From positions 14,546,675 to 14,610,674 of the forward strand of contig NC_044922.1 of assembly GCF_003576645.1 (NCBI RefSeq): DNA of 64,000 bases, given 5' to 3'. Of the stretch, positions 1 to 13,364 are shown piece by piece. The first letter of the stretch is position 1. Every line of letters begins with the position of its first letter. The notes under the pieces are model-generated. The model was not told where the DNA came from, made no database searches, and worked only from the letters and a program-made list of their open reading frames with translations. A program made the position numbers and the translations under genes. The stretch comes from Ipomoea triloba (lineage: Eukaryota > Streptophyta > Magnoliopsida > Solanales > Convolvulaceae).

Positions 1-6
1 AAAGAT

Positions 7-200
7 TAATTACTGAAATGGTCTCTTGACTATGGCAAAATTACCAATTTTATCATGATTTAACGGATGTTTAACACCAAATTAAACAGAGGATCAAATT
101 GGTTAAATTTTTCAAATTCGATGACTTAATTGGGCAAGAAAAGTTATCGAGGACCAAATTGGTAATTTCACAATAGTCGAGGGACTATTTCGGTAATAAA
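7..200. repeat. MITE with ~25-bp terminal inverted repeats
   Basis: The left end reads ATTACTGAAATGGTCTC and the right end, reverse-complemented, reads ATTACCGAAATAGTCCC. Both continue into (C)TYGACTAT, giving about 25 bp of imperfect terminal inverted repeat around a 190-bp non-coding body. A non-autonomous DNA transposon is the simplest reading. The superfamily was not determined. Confidence 0.7.
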
Positions 201-221
201 CTCTAAATAAAATAAACAAAT

Positions 222-290
222 AAGAAAGAGTTGGTTTGACCAATGAATAGTAAGTATGACAGATAAAATTGGACAGAGGGAGAGTAGCAA
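222..290. repeat. Truncated Stowaway-like MITE end
   Basis: The phrase TTGGTTTGACCAATGAATAG followed by GGACAGAGGGAG matches the right-hand end of the complete element at 10663-10923. The left half is missing, so this is a fragment. Confidence 0.55.
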
Positions 291-380
291 TTAATCATGG
301 CATTAAAATACAAGGTAATATTACAACATGAAAAAGAGCAACTTGATTACCCATTATGCGAAAAACACTACAACAAGAAC

Positions 381-470
381 TGATAAGTGCAAAACATGCC
401 ACCTTTATAAGGTCATTCTCGGATCATTGATAAGTGCAAAAGATGCTACATTTATAAGGTCGTTCTCGGG
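381..470. repeat. Two-copy direct repeat, 47-bp period
   Basis: TGATAAGTGCAAA...TTTATAAGGTC occurs at 381 and again at 428 with a few substitutions. Nothing else is visible between 300 and 490. Confidence 0.6.
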
Positions 471-659
471 TCACATTGCGCACAATCGCTAGCCTTTATG
501 ATTGATTTGAGCTTGAATTGCGTTAAAATGCTTGATATTGTCATTGGACCCTAGTCCACACTTCGTTTATCACTTTGTAGGTAGAATGCTGTGCAAAAAG
601 ATGGAAAAAAGGCATGGATTTCGAAGATTGATTCACGTGCGAAAATTGGAAGCAAAGAA

Positions 660-1010
660 CAGGCACGGACGCGCCTTGGACGCGCGTCCGCCCCCGCGTC
701 CGAATTCTGGCTCTCTGAAGTTTGGATCAGTTCTGCTGTGGACGCCCGCCGGACGAGACTTAGACGCCTGCGTCCGATTTCCAGCCCTCTGAAGTTGGTG
801 CGCTCTGCTACGGACGCATGGCGGACGAAGGACGGACGCCTACGTCCGAAAATCAGCTCTCTGAAGTTCATGAGCTCTGCTGAGGACGCGCGGTGGACGC
901 GGGTCGGACGCCCGCGTCCGATTTCGACCCCTCTGAAGTTTTGAAGCAGCACAGCAGAAATCCCGCTGGACGCGCCTCGGACGCGCGTCCAGTCGGGCGT
1001 CCACAGCGTA
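660..1010. repeat. GC-rich palindromic minisatellite-like block, copy 1
   Basis: About six irregular units of 55-70 bp each combine CTCTGAAGTT with GGACGC...GCGTCC, a self-complementary core. GC content is far above the surrounding AT-rich DNA. The second copy is at 2290-2580. Confidence 0.7.
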
Positions 1011-2289
1011 CCATTTTGGCGGGTTGCGCGATTTAAATAGGGATTGGAGCAATTTTGCAGGGGATCATCAATCATTTCCATCTCAGCTCACCTTAGGAAA
1101 ATTCTCTCTCTAGAATTAGGTTAAAATTTCCTCCCATTCCACACTCAAATTCCAATCAATTTTCAATTCAACTAGCTAGAATTAGAGAGATCTTCACTCC
1201 AACTTTGGATTGCTCAAGCTTGTATCAAGATTCCTACTACATTCAAGTAACATTTCCAATTTCTAGCTTTATAATTCCATTTTTAGCTTTTGATTTGAAT
1301 TGTTGAGTTGATCTTGCATTGTGACTTTGATCTAGAATTGTACTTTGATTTTGATTCTAGTCTTCTTCCTATTGTTCAATTGCAATGTTGATTTTGATTT
1401 TGATCATGATGAGCTAAACTTCTTGTGGATTTGGATCAATTGAACTTGTGTGTATCTCTTGAATGCTAAATGTCTTACATTAGGGATTGAATGATGCTTA
1501 ATGGATGCTTGATAGTGTTTTGGAGTGTTTGTTTGGACTCTAGGACAATTTGGCCGGTTGCTTTAGGGAATTAGGGTTAGAATCACTCACCTACAAGAGT
1601 AGGGAGTGTGTTAGACCTCTCCAACCACTTTTCCTTCCCACCTTTGAGAGAAGGGGGATTGGAAGACAAATAAAGCACACAAAGTGTTTGTTATAATGCC
1701 TCTTTGAACTTAGGAGTTATGAGAGTAACCCTATTGTGTAGAAGAGAGTCCTTTGACCATGAGAATGGCTTAGGTGTTTGTGAGTTTGTCTCAAGTATGT
1801 CCCTTAAGTGTTGCCACACCTTAAACCTCTAGGAAATCAAGAGACTACGTACTTGTTAGATTGATCCGAATCCTCCCTCCAAATAGATTGTTTCTTACTC
1901 ATTTACCTTAGTTTGTTTACCATAGCATGCCTTACACACCTACCTTTTTAGGATTAGCTTTCGAAAACTAGGCACCCTTATGACTAATCCCTTGCTTACC
2001 GACTCCCTCCTTGCCTTTCCTTGAGACTGACACTCGGGAAGTTCTTCCCGTTTTAACACCTACACCTTTCCATCTCCCGCTAAAATTCAACTTTTCAATC
2101 ATCTTGTGCACGTTTGACGGCTTTTTTGTTTGATTTGACCCTTAATTGCGTTAGAATGCTTGTTATTGCCATCGGACCCCGTTCCACGCTTTGTTAATTG
2201 TTTTGTAGGTAAAAAGATGTGCAAAAAGGTGGCAAACGACATTGATTTCGGAGAAGGATTCACAAGCGGAGTTGGAAGGCAAATTAGGC

Positions 2290-2580
2290 CTTAGACGCGC
2301 CTCTGGACGCGCGTCCAGGCCTGCGTCCAACAGCAACCTCTCTGAAGTTTGGAAATCAGAACCAAGAGCCGACCATGGACGCACCAATGGACGCGCGTCC
2401 AGGCCGGCGTCCAATGTTGAACTCTCTGAAGTTTGAAAGACAGCACGCAGGTCTGCTATGGACGCGCGTCCATCCCTGCGTCCGAAATATTACTCTATGA
2501 AGTTTCAAGTCTGGACGCGATTAACTGCTTGGACCCGCCCATGGACGCGCGTCTACTCTGGAGTCCATCGCGAAGTTTTG
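2290..2580. repeat. GC-rich palindromic minisatellite-like block, copy 2
   Basis: Same GGACGCGCGTCC / CTCTGAAGTT pattern as at 660-1010, with about four units, inside the second 1.6-kb repeat. Confidence 0.7.
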
Positions 2581-3600
2581 GCGGTTTTTGCAATGTTTAA
2601 AAGGGGAAATAAGCCAATTTTCAGGGGGATCCATCACACTTCAACCTTAGATCAGTTTAGAAAATTCTCTCTCTAGGTTTAGCTCTCAATTCCTTCCATT
2701 TCCAAAGCACAATTTCAATTCAAATTCAAGTTACCTAGCTAGATTTAGAGGAGATTCTACACTTCAAGATTGTATTGCTCAAGTTGATTCAAGATTTCTA
2801 CTTCAAATTCAAGTAACATTTCAATTCCACTTCTTGTAATTCCTTTCTTGATTGTTGATTGATTGTTTGATTTTGATTCTAATTGCTTTGATTGTTCAAT
2901 TGCACCTTGATTTCTATTCTAGATATGAGTAGCTAGTTCCTTTTTAGGATTTGGATCAATTGATCTTGCATGTTATCTCTTGAGCTCTAATGTCTTAAAC
3001 CTAGGGATGAGCTATACTTGTTGGATGTTTGATTGTGATTTGGGATGTATGCTTTGACTCTATGCCAACTAGGCCGGTTGCACTAGAGGATTAGGTTAAG
3101 AACACTCACCTACGAGAGTAGGGAGTGTGTTAAACCTCACCAATCACATTTCCCTCTCACCTTTGAGAAAAGGGCGAGTGGAAGACAAGAGGCACACCAC
3201 ATGTTTGATGAAATGCCTCTTTTAGCCTAGTGATTATGAGAATAACGCTATGGTTTGGGAGAGAGTCCATTGACCACGAGAGTGGCATTGGTACTTGAGA
3301 CCTTGTCTCATTTGTGTCCAATGAGTGTTTTCACTTCCTAGTACTATAGGAAATCGAGAGGGAGCCTGCTTGCTAAATTGGTTCAAGTCCTCTTTTCAAT
3401 TGATCCTTTTATACTTGTTTTTGTACCTTTAGCATGATGCACACACCTACTTGCTTAGGATTAGCTTTCGAACACTAGTAGCTCTCGTGATTAGTCCACT
3501 TACTTACCGATTCCTTTGTGCCGTCCTTGAGAACGATACTCGGGGAATTTTCCTCGTTTTATCACATCCAAACCACACACACTCCCACCACTAGAATTTA

Positions 3601-3997
3601 CAACTCTTCAAGAACAAATGTTTCTGAAACTCTTTTGGGGCATTAAAATACAAGATAATATCCAAACCCCCACCCCAACAACATATTCATTTCATATATG
3701 GTCCTATCTTGTATTCTCCCACATCCACTTACAGTATCATCTACATGACTATATTACAGCTATCATATAAGCATTTTACTTTTCTCTGAACAATATTTGC
3801 TAATATAGAGCAAGGTCAACTTAATGAACATACAACAAACACATCTACAAGAATTGATGCCACATGAAATCCCAATCACACTAATACAATTCATTAGTTT
3901 TGCAGCTTTTCGATCTTAGGGGTTAGATCCTTGCGCGGGATATAACATTCATGCCCATATTGCAACTTTTGCAGGCCATATCCCCCCTTTTATTGTT
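3601..3997. other. Intergenic, no gene seen
   Basis: AT-rich sequence. GGCATTAAAATACAAG near 3637 repeats a phrase near 298, on the other side of the 1.6-kb tandem pair. That may mark the edges of an old insertion. Confidence 0.4.
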
Positions 3998-4330
3998 CTA
4001 CTTGTTCTTGCCGCTTCCTCCGTCACAGAAAAGTAGCATCACCGCCTGCACACTATCATCATGGCCACAATGACCTTCTTTCACCGGCACCACTCTATCC
4101 ATATATGTTCTCATAGCACAACTTCGCACCGTTCCATGGCTACAGCCATGCACTCTCAACATGTCTTCTAGTTCCATCGTCTTGTTGATAGCCTTCAATA
4201 TTTCTTCCTCCTTTTGTTTTAGTAAAAATTACTTCTTTGATTCGTATTTTCTCAACATCAATGCCAGATGCTATCTTCTCTGCTCTTGCAAACCCAATCT
4301 CAATCTCTCATTCTGCCTCAAAACAAACAA
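3998..4330 (-). pseudogene. Degraded BOI/SBP-type RING E3 ligase coiled-coil fragment
   Basis: On the minus strand one frame reads LRQNERLRLGLQEQRR, stop, HLALMLRKYESKK, stop, then LLKQKEEEILKAINKTMELE and on to a stop at 3998. The Gln/Glu/Lys-rich heptads and the phrase K..EEI.KA..KTMELED.LR resemble the coiled coil before the C-terminal RING in plant S-RNase-binding/BOI-like E3 ligases. That resemblance is from memory of the family. Two in-frame stops break it. No RING finger is intact, although Cys/His residues (GCSHG, GHCGHD) follow. The last 66 codons are open from a Met at 4198, but with the upstream stops this is most likely a dead copy. Confidence 0.45.
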
Positions 4331-4689
4331 ATAAACCCAATATCATACTCGAACCCAAAATACACCATAAAAAAAAAGGAGAAGCAATAAAAAAATCCGA
4401 TTACTCTTCTTGATTGCAATGGCCTAGATTTTTTAGTGGTACTTGATGAATCTGATTTCCCATGCTTGCTTTGGAAGCGCTATTTGCAACACAAGACCAT
4501 ACTTTCTGATAATTTCATGAGAGTTACCACAAATATAATGCGATATGCGCGCCAGCCAGGCCCGTAGGTCTTGTGGTGAGCATTCCAGATGTTAGAATGA
4601 CCCATTATTCTCTCTTCCTCGTTGAGGCTTCAACCACAAAGCAACTGCATATTAAACTAAATGGTGACAGTTAGATTTAGATGCTAGAT
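4331..4689. other. Intergenic, no gene seen
   Basis: Minus-strand sequence might hold more decayed exon of the 3998-4330 pseudogene, but no frame is convincing. Confidence 0.35.
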
Positions 4690-4993
4690 TAGGCCTTGTT
4701 TGGTAAATGGTTGTTAGTTGATTGGGTTAATTAGAAGGTATAACTAGTTGATAACATTAGTTGATTGTAGAAATGTGTTTGGCAAATTAGCTGTTTGGTA
4801 TAATTTCTTTTCTTTAAAAAGTTAATTGAAAAAGTTGGTTTGAGCATCTTTTTGAATTTTAGCATTTTAGAGTTATTATAAAAAACTAATTAACCAAGCA
4901 CTTATTTTGATCTTTTAACCAAGTCAAGTAATTAATTGTGATCAATAAGCTAAAATTGGCTAAAAAGCTAACTATCTTACCAAACATGACCTA
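4690..4993. repeat. hAT-type MITE
   Basis: The left end is TAGGCCTTGTTTGGTAA and the right end, reverse-complemented, is TAGGTCATGTTTGGTAA. The body is AT-rich with no ORF and includes AATTAGAAGGTATAACTAGTTGATA, which recurs inverted at 29.2-29.7 kb. CTAGAT lies beside both ends and may be the target duplication. Confidence 0.65.
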
Positions 4994-5214
4994 GATGTTT
5001 GATGATATATATATTAGCTCTGTACTATTTTACATATCTCAAATATAGTTCTTATAATGAAATATAAAAATGAATATTTTTATACATTAATTTTATTTTG
5101 TACAGAAATTAAAAGAAATATATTTGGACCTATTGTATTCTATAACAAAAGTAAAAATATAATAATTTTTTTTTCTAAATATAATACATACAAATTCAAA
5201 AAAATATATACAAT

Positions 5215-5769
5215 TCAAACAGGAAGCCTAAGCCTGCGTTCTGGCAGGTTATTGAGCCACCAGTTCTTGATTTTCTGAAAGAGTAGTGAATACGGGCAAT
5301 CCCCTACTGAGAGCAGTATGCAGAGAATGTAGAAAGCCACCCTAGCTGAATCGGGAAAGAGAAGTGAAGCAACAGACAAAAGTGACAATAAAGCAAAGAA
5401 CAAAGCTGCACGAGCAATGTAGATATGGTGTGAACAAAAGCTTCGCAGCATGCCAAGAAGAAAGCAATACATGAGCAACGAAATCACGGCAAAATAGCTC
5501 ATCTTTGGGTGGGTTTGGAAAGCACCATTGTTTTGCTCTTCATTTTGAAACTTTAGTTGCACTAGGCTAAGGATAACCGTAAATGCAAAACTGAAAATTT
5601 TGAGGATGTCGGAATCTGTTGTCCTCTCCGCCGCCGCATGATCTTGTTGATAATACCGCGTGCGTGTGAAGCAGTGGCTGCAAAACAGCGTTAGCAGATA
5701 AGAGAAGTACTCTAGGGTAGTGAGGGAAGCTTTAATTTACAGAATTGAATTGAAATACCTTGTATCCAT
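5215..5769 (-). CDS. Small four-segment membrane protein, family copy A (two exons)
   Basis: Function unknown. Proposed structure: exon 1 at 5769-5759 (Met-Asp-Thr plus two bases), an 81-bp intron (donor GTATTT, acceptor TTTTGCAG), then exon 2 at 5677-5215. That gives about 157 aa in one continuous frame starting at a true ATG. Four hydrophobic stretches can be seen: around FSFAFTVILSLVQL, YFAVISLLMYCFLLGM, AALFFALLSLLSVASLLFP and VAFYILCILLSVGD. Conserved landmarks shared with the copies at 13.4, 16.3, 30.0 and 39.3 kb are FQTHP/FQAYP before segment 2, FFALLSLLS, LCILLSxGD, KIKN and a C-terminal RLPV. A TATA-like box lies about 60 bp upstream. No signal peptide, catalytic motif or known domain is recognised. 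This looks like the most diverged intact member. It lies outside the segmental duplication. Confidence 0.75.
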
Positions 5770-5829
5770 GGTGTCTCTATAAAACATAACAGAAAAACTG
5801 TCTCATCTGAAAATGTTGTTTAATAATGT

Positions 5830-5840
5830 ACTATATATAA
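5830..5840 (-). promoter_or_regulatory. TATA box of copy A
   Basis: CTTATATATAG on the minus strand, about 60 bp upstream of the ATG at 5769. Confidence 0.5.
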
Positions 5841-6039
5841 GAATTTAGCAAAAAAAAAAAAAAAAAAAGACAAAATAAGATAAAACCACACTCTATACTG
5901 GCTAAGTCAAGGTCATCAATATGCCTCCGATTTGGTCCACATTGCCCCATAGAGTAGAGACTATAGGCAAAAAGGAAATACACCCCGGGATTGACATTTT
6001 TGCACACTTGCACACGTACGCAATGGCATCATCAATGAT

Positions 6040-6183
6040 ATACAAATCAACTTTTCTTTTATAGGGTTTTGGTATATACAAGTCAACTTTTCTTTAACAG
6101 GGTTTTTGTATATACAAATCAACTTTTCTTTCACGGCGTTTTTGTATATACAAATCAACTTTTCTTTAAAAGGGTTTTTGTAT
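6040..6183. repeat. 36-bp tandem repeat, four copies
   Basis: ATACAAATCAACTTTTCTTT followed by a variable base pair, AGGGTTTTTGTAT, recurs at 6040, 6076, 6112 and 6148 with an exact 36-bp step. The 36-bp unit is a multiple of three, which explains the repetitive ORF on the minus strand. It is not taken as a gene. Confidence 0.85.
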
Positions 6184-6189
6184 AAAACC

Positions 6190-6939
6190 AACTAGAGTAC
6201 AGTGACTGATTTAGTTTTTTTTTTTTTTTTGTTTTTTTAATTCTCATTGATTTTGTATTGTTTATCTAGATTTAATCAACTACTCCGATCTAACCCTATT
6301 TTTTAGTTGGGGACATCTCCGCACCACAACTCATCGCTATATATATATGTGTGTGTAGGGCAGTTGTCGTTGAAGCATGGAATATTTCACTTAGGCATGG
6401 AGTTCCCTGACAGATTGAGTCATTGTGACAGAAAGTCAAGAATCAGCTGATCTGCTTCTGCTTGAACTTCTCTGTTGGTCCACTGCTTGCTAGTTCACTA
6501 TCCTCAACTCCGCTGACTTATTGTAGTAGGCACTTTGGCAACAACCAGCTGATAGATCAACTTGAACATACGTACTCGACCTAATTTACAAGAAAACACT
6601 AAACTTTTGGCATGGAATAAAAATAAAGAATTGGGGTAATTCTAATACAAAGATATAATATAACATCATCCAAATCTAAGTACAATGGTTCTTAAGAAAC
6701 AGAATTGCATGTAAATTTGATAATGTGAAGGTAAGGTCTATTTTTTAAAGTGAGGGAGTATTGTGGGATAATGATATCCTAAAATTGGAATTTGTTCCTT
6801 TTGAATATAATATCCCTTATTTGATGAGCTAATTCAAAAAAGAGAGAAATTAATACAACCCCAGCCAAATTCCTTCACAACCAAGAGGCCAGGGCGCATG
6901 GCTCACGGGCTATACAGAAAATTTGGGAGCTTGTAGCAG
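6190..6939. other. Intergenic, no gene seen
   Basis: Contains a poly-T tract at 6214-6238 and a short TA/TG run near 6341-6357. No supported coding or RNA feature. Confidence 0.4.
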
Positions 6940-7258
6940 TCATGTAGCCAAAATCTGGGGGATCTTTCTTGGAGTAAAAATGACTGTTGCCAAGGGCCAC
7001 CGTCAAGTAAACATAGAAACAGATGCATAATATGCAATGCAAATGAATGGCTCACTTCTCAGACTACCAAAACAAGAAGTGCAGTACAGAATATTATTGA
7101 GGCTTGCCGGGCAGTAATGAAGACATTTGCTAGAGTGGGGGTGGTACACATTCTTAGAATCTTAGGGAAAAAAACAAAGTAGCAGACACATTGGCAAAAC
7201 AATCTCGTTGGATTACAGATGAATATACAGAATTTGACACCCCCAATCCTTCTTTTTA
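6940..7258 (+). pseudogene. LINE-type RNase H-like domain fragment
   Basis: One frame gives KIWGIFLGVKMTVAKGHRQV then NIETDA followed by a stop. After frameshifts, NKVADTLAKQSRW runs to a stop at 7258. The spacing of the Glu-Thr-Asp core and the terminal VADxLAK motif is typical of the RNase H-like domain at the end of plant L1-type LINE polyproteins. The frame is broken by stops and at least two frameshifts, so this is a non-functional remnant. No reverse-transcriptase sequence is attached. Confidence 0.6.
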
Positions 7259-7879
7259 AACACTCAAGATTCTTGATAAGGTAATATTACCACCAGAGTT
7301 TGATCCTGTGAACATATATTTGAAAGAGTAACAGAGGTGTTATCACACTACATAGCAGTTGCCCCTTCCTGCGTTGCTCCAATTAAAGAGCTTCTTGTAA
7401 AGAATTGACTTGGTATCCCAAATATAAGGGAAAGCTCCGGGGTTCTCCCCTCCATTGGAATAAAAAAATAATAATAATACAGTCCCAAGTCCCCAACGCC
7501 CATTGAGATATCTCAAAGGTTTCATTTGGACTTGAGGTAGGTATCGGCACTGGTTAAAAAGGAAATCTGTACGGTAATGCTGTCTAATGCAAACTATCGT
7601 TGTTTAACGTTGTTAATTTATTAGAGTACTATCAACTTTGTGATATACGTTGTTTATTAGAGGAGTACTATCAACTTTGTGATATTCTTTTCTATTCAGT
7701 TATCATACACTTTATCACCAAATTAATTAAATATGATAAGATTCCCCTCTAAGATTAAAAGGTTATGTATGGATGGGGGTTACCACTATCACTATCAGAC
7801 AGACTTGCTACTACAAGTCTTTTTTTTGTCTTTTTTTTTTTGAAACAACTACTACAAGTCTTAAAAGGTTACCGCCTCC
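7259..7879. other. Intergenic, no gene seen
   Basis: AT-rich. Two near copies of an ACGTTGTT...CTATCAACTTTGTGATA phrase lie near 7600 and 7645. No supported gene. Confidence 0.4.
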
Positions 7880-8029
7880 CACTACAAGAAATTGCATTGT
7901 AAATGATAATGAAAAGTATCACTAAAATCGTACTAATAAAAAAAAGAAAAGAAAAGAAAAGTATCACTAAAATCTTTAAATAATTTTTATCATCATTAAA
8001 TTGTCATCCACTATCACTATACGCGTAGA

Positions 8030-8032
<3 letters not shown>
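7880..8032. repeat. Candidate CACTA-type terminal fragment
   Basis: CACTACAAGAAATTGCATTG is a textbook CACTA-transposon start. It is followed by a direct repeat of GAAAAGTATCACTAAAATC at about 7910 and 7957, as in subterminal regions. No matching right end was found, so it may be a remnant. Confidence 0.45.

Positions 8033-8072
<40 letters not shown>
8033..8072. repeat. (TA)n microsatellite
   Basis: Uninterrupted TA dinucleotides over about 38 bp. The Tyr/Ile-rich ORFs across it are artefacts. Confidence 0.95.
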
Positions 8073-8076
<4 letters not shown>

Positions 8077-8226
8077 ATAACGTAAATGTAAATGGGGTAC
8101 CCATTTATTACGCTGTATTGATCGTGTATGTAGTATGTGGAGTGTGTATGAGTGAATATGGAAGGAAAAGGAGGGAAAGTTATGGCTTTCTCCTTGGAGA
8201 AGAAGAGCCAGGAATCCAGTAGTGAA

Positions 8227-10662
<2,436 letters not shown>

Positions 10663-10923
10663 TACTACCTCCGTCCCATTTTGGTTGTCTGGTTCGTTTA
10701 ATGAGCCTTGACTGAAGTTATTTTTAATCCAATTTTTTATAATATTAAGTTTAGTATTAAAAATTAAAAATTTATATACTTAGAAACTACATTAAAAATT
10801 CTATTAAACACAAAAAAAAATTTAAAAATAATAAAAAATTACTAAAGAAAATAAGCAATGAAGAAAGAGTTGGTTTGACCAATGAATAGTAAATAGAACA
10901 GGTAAAATGGGACAGAAGGAGTA
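10663..10923. repeat. Stowaway-type MITE
   Basis: The left end TACTACCTCCGTCCCATTTT and the right end, reverse-complemented TACTCCTTCTGTCCCATTTT, form the CTCCNTCYGTCCC terminus typical of plant Stowaway/Tc1-mariner MITEs, with TA at both edges. The interior is 220 bp of non-coding AT-rich DNA. Confidence 0.85.
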
Positions 10924-11487
10924 CATACTTCATGGTGCACACTACTTGATCCACTGTAAATTTTGACTATTTAGTTAAATAGGCCTCAAAATAGACTTAG
11001 GCCTAATCTCTTGATTAAATAAGCTAGGTCAAGATAGGCCCAAACTAGGCCAAGTCGTAGGTCCTTTGATAGGCAGTTGCTATACCATATGGACCAGGGT
11101 CCACCTTGCAAGATGGACACTGGTCCTAAATTGTGTATTTTTAGTATTAGAATTGTGAACTTTTAGAATATAAATTGTGTTTCTAAGTCAAAACACATAA
11201 CAACTATAGAAGGGAACTTATGAAGATAACCTATCATATCTTGCCACTTTCCTTGTGACCCACAGTATAAGATAACCTATCATATCTTGTCACGTTAGGT
11301 AGTAAAAGTGAGGGAATAGAAAATGGAAGTCCATGTAATAGAACAAATGTTAATATTGTGTGTTGTGAATTTTTAATAGGTAATTAAGTTGCAAACATTT
11401 GGACCCGGGTCGCCTTGCAAGTGGACCCAGATCCACAAAGTAATTTGTGCTTGATAGGGGTCGATCTAGCCTATTTCCACTCAGAAA
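10924..11487. other. Non-coding, MITE-like palindromic fragments
   Basis: GGACCAGGGTCCACCTTGCAAG near 11092 and GGACCCGGGTCGCCTTGCAAG near 11401 bracket about 330 bp and look like ends of a decayed element. No gene seen. Confidence 0.4.
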
Positions 11488-11735
11488 ATTATTGTGCGGA
11501 CCATGGTCCACATAGCTACGTGGACCATGAATATAATGTACATTTTTAATATACCAAAGATATATTTTTTGTGTACTAAAGATACATTATCTTATAACAT
11601 ATATAAAATAATATACTTTCAGTACTCAAATAATGTACTTTACATGCATACAAAAATAATGTACCTTTAATATATTAAAAATGTATTTTTATTTATGGTC
11701 CAAACAGCTTTATGGAGCATGGTCCATGTAATAAT
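11488..11735. repeat. MITE with GGACCATGGTCC-type ends
   Basis: The left end ATTATTGTGCGGACCATGGTCC and the right end, reverse-complemented, ATTATTACATGGACCATGCTCC form ~30-bp terminal inverted repeats around an AT-rich core without ORFs. Confidence 0.6.
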
Positions 11736-13185
11736 GATTGTTTCCACCCCTAGTCATCCGTGCTAAACAATCGTAACATCACCTCAAATTATTGTAACCA
11801 TCTTCATTGCCATAATATTATTAAAAATACAATTACCAATTTAATATTAATAATTTAATCTAATTATAATAGTTGTAGTAAGAATTTGCAAAGGCCACAA
11901 GTACAAAAGGTAATTTTAGTGATAAAATACTTTCACAATTTCACACTAGCAAATAAAATTTAATAATATATATAAAGAAAGTCTACAGTGTTGATGGACA
12001 TTGACACATTGTGCCTCATTGTATTAGTTGTATACTACTTGTATATGATGCCTTAAAGCTTTGAGTTATACAATTACCCGGTACAACATATTGAGTACTA
12101 CCCGATACAACATACCGTGAACATGAATATGTTACAAAAATATATTTTATAAAATATTAATTATTTTAATGATGATAATACTAATTACTTATTTAAAATA
12201 AAATTTTCAACAACAATAAAGATCAATTATAATTTTAATATTAAAAAAATAATTTTAATAAACAGATGTAAATAATTATATTTTAACTTATAACTTATTA
12301 TAATAAAAATAAATTTATAAATATAATAATTTTAAAATAAAGAATTAATTTTTTTTTTTTTTACATGTGGGCTGGGTCGAACTAAGAGAGTTTTATTGTA
12401 TGGTTCGGCTTGGCTAGAGTCATATTAATCATGAATTGATAAATGTATTGATTTTGATCTAAAGAAATTAAAGAACAAAAAATAATTTTTTTTGGATTGT
12501 AGGTTGGACAAAGATTTTGATTATTTGATTCAGCTTAACTCAATATATATTTTAATCAATCATGTAAATGTAATAAGTCTAAACTAAATAAATTTTAAAA
12601 AAAAAAATTAATGCTTTGGGTTCTGGGTTGAACCGAGCAAAAAAAAAAAAATTATTATTTAGTCCTACCCAATTAGACTCATATTTTAACGATACTAGCA
12701 TAATCTAATTGAAATAACAAAAACACATGAAGGGTCAACCAGCCTATTTGACACTTCTCAAAAAGAAAGAAAGAAAAAAGCTGTGAGAATGAGAAATGGT
12801 CGGAAGGCATTTTTCATCAATTGTTTTTAACCAAAATAAGTAATTTTTTTTTTGTTTTCAAAAAAAAAAGTAATTTTTTTTATAAATAATTTACAAAAAA
12901 AAAAAGAAGTAATTTTTGTTTATTAATTTATTTTTCATTGATTGCGAAAACTGAACAATTCAAAAAATAACTTCTAAAAAATTATTTTATAAATTTCTAA
13001 ACCAACCTTTGAGATTTGTGAAATCACAAATAATTAAGTAATTGTACCGTACCATACCAGCAGGTGTGGTGATTTAGTGGGCAAGTACAAGAATTCCTCA
13101 CTCCAGCTAGGGTCCCTTTCAAGTCAGCATGCACATGCTGCGTATAAGTACAGTTAAGTTGTAGAATAATTTGAGTGAGCCTAAA
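11736..13185. other. AT-rich intergenic DNA, no gene
   Basis: Over 1.4 kb of low-complexity A/T sequence with many poly-A and poly-T runs. No ORF, RNA gene or transposon end could be supported. Confidence 0.4.
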
Positions 13186-13194
13186 TATATAAAT
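13186..13194 (+). promoter_or_regulatory. Possible TATA box of copy B
   Basis: TATATAAAT about 175 bp upstream of the proposed ATG at 13365. It lies just outside the block shared with the broken copy at 29.96 kb, which therefore lacks it. Confidence 0.35.
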
Positions 13195-13364
13195 CAAAAA
13201 ATCATTATAAAAGCATGGATCGGAGAAGCTAGCTAAGTTAGCTCCCTCCTCATTCCATATCTCTTCAACCCAACTGTACACACTGACAACCAATTCAATT
13301 GCTTCACTTCTCTTCTCCAGCAGGCTTATTAGCTTACATCATATATACATCGAGTGAGTTTTTA

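Larger units (their letters stand above)
490..3600. repeat. Tandem pair of ~1.63-kb diverged repeats (LTR-element-like)
   Basis: Anchors recur about 1628 bp apart. TTGCGTTAAAATGC is near 518 and TTGCGTTAGAATGC near 2146. The GC-rich palindromic block, the ATTCTCTCTCTAG stretch and the closing GAGAC/GA-TGACACTCGGG-like motif also occur in both. Each copy starts with a 300-400-bp GC-rich block rich in GGACGCGCGTCC and CTCTGAAGTT, then runs into 1.2 kb of T-rich, LTR/leader-like sequence. No long reading frame persists, and the short ORFs over the GC-rich block occur on both strands, as expected for a palindromic repeat. A remnant of an LTR retrotransposon or TRIM is inferred. No coding domain confirms the family. 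Confidence 0.6.

Noticed and set aside
532..1081. Overlapping ORFs of 70-176 codons on both strands
   Set aside because: They lie on the GGACGCGCGTCC palindromic block, which is open on both strands because of its GC-rich composition. No domain and repetitive peptides.
5961..6191. Minus-strand ORF with repeated KEKLICIYKNP
   Set aside because: Produced by the 36-bp tandem repeat, whose length is a multiple of three. No start context or conserved domain.
13299..13364. Extended N-terminus of copy B from the first Met at 13299
   Set aside because: The corresponding sequence near 29.9 kb does not keep the frame, and the translated part reads like a 5' leader. The Met at 13365 is better supported.
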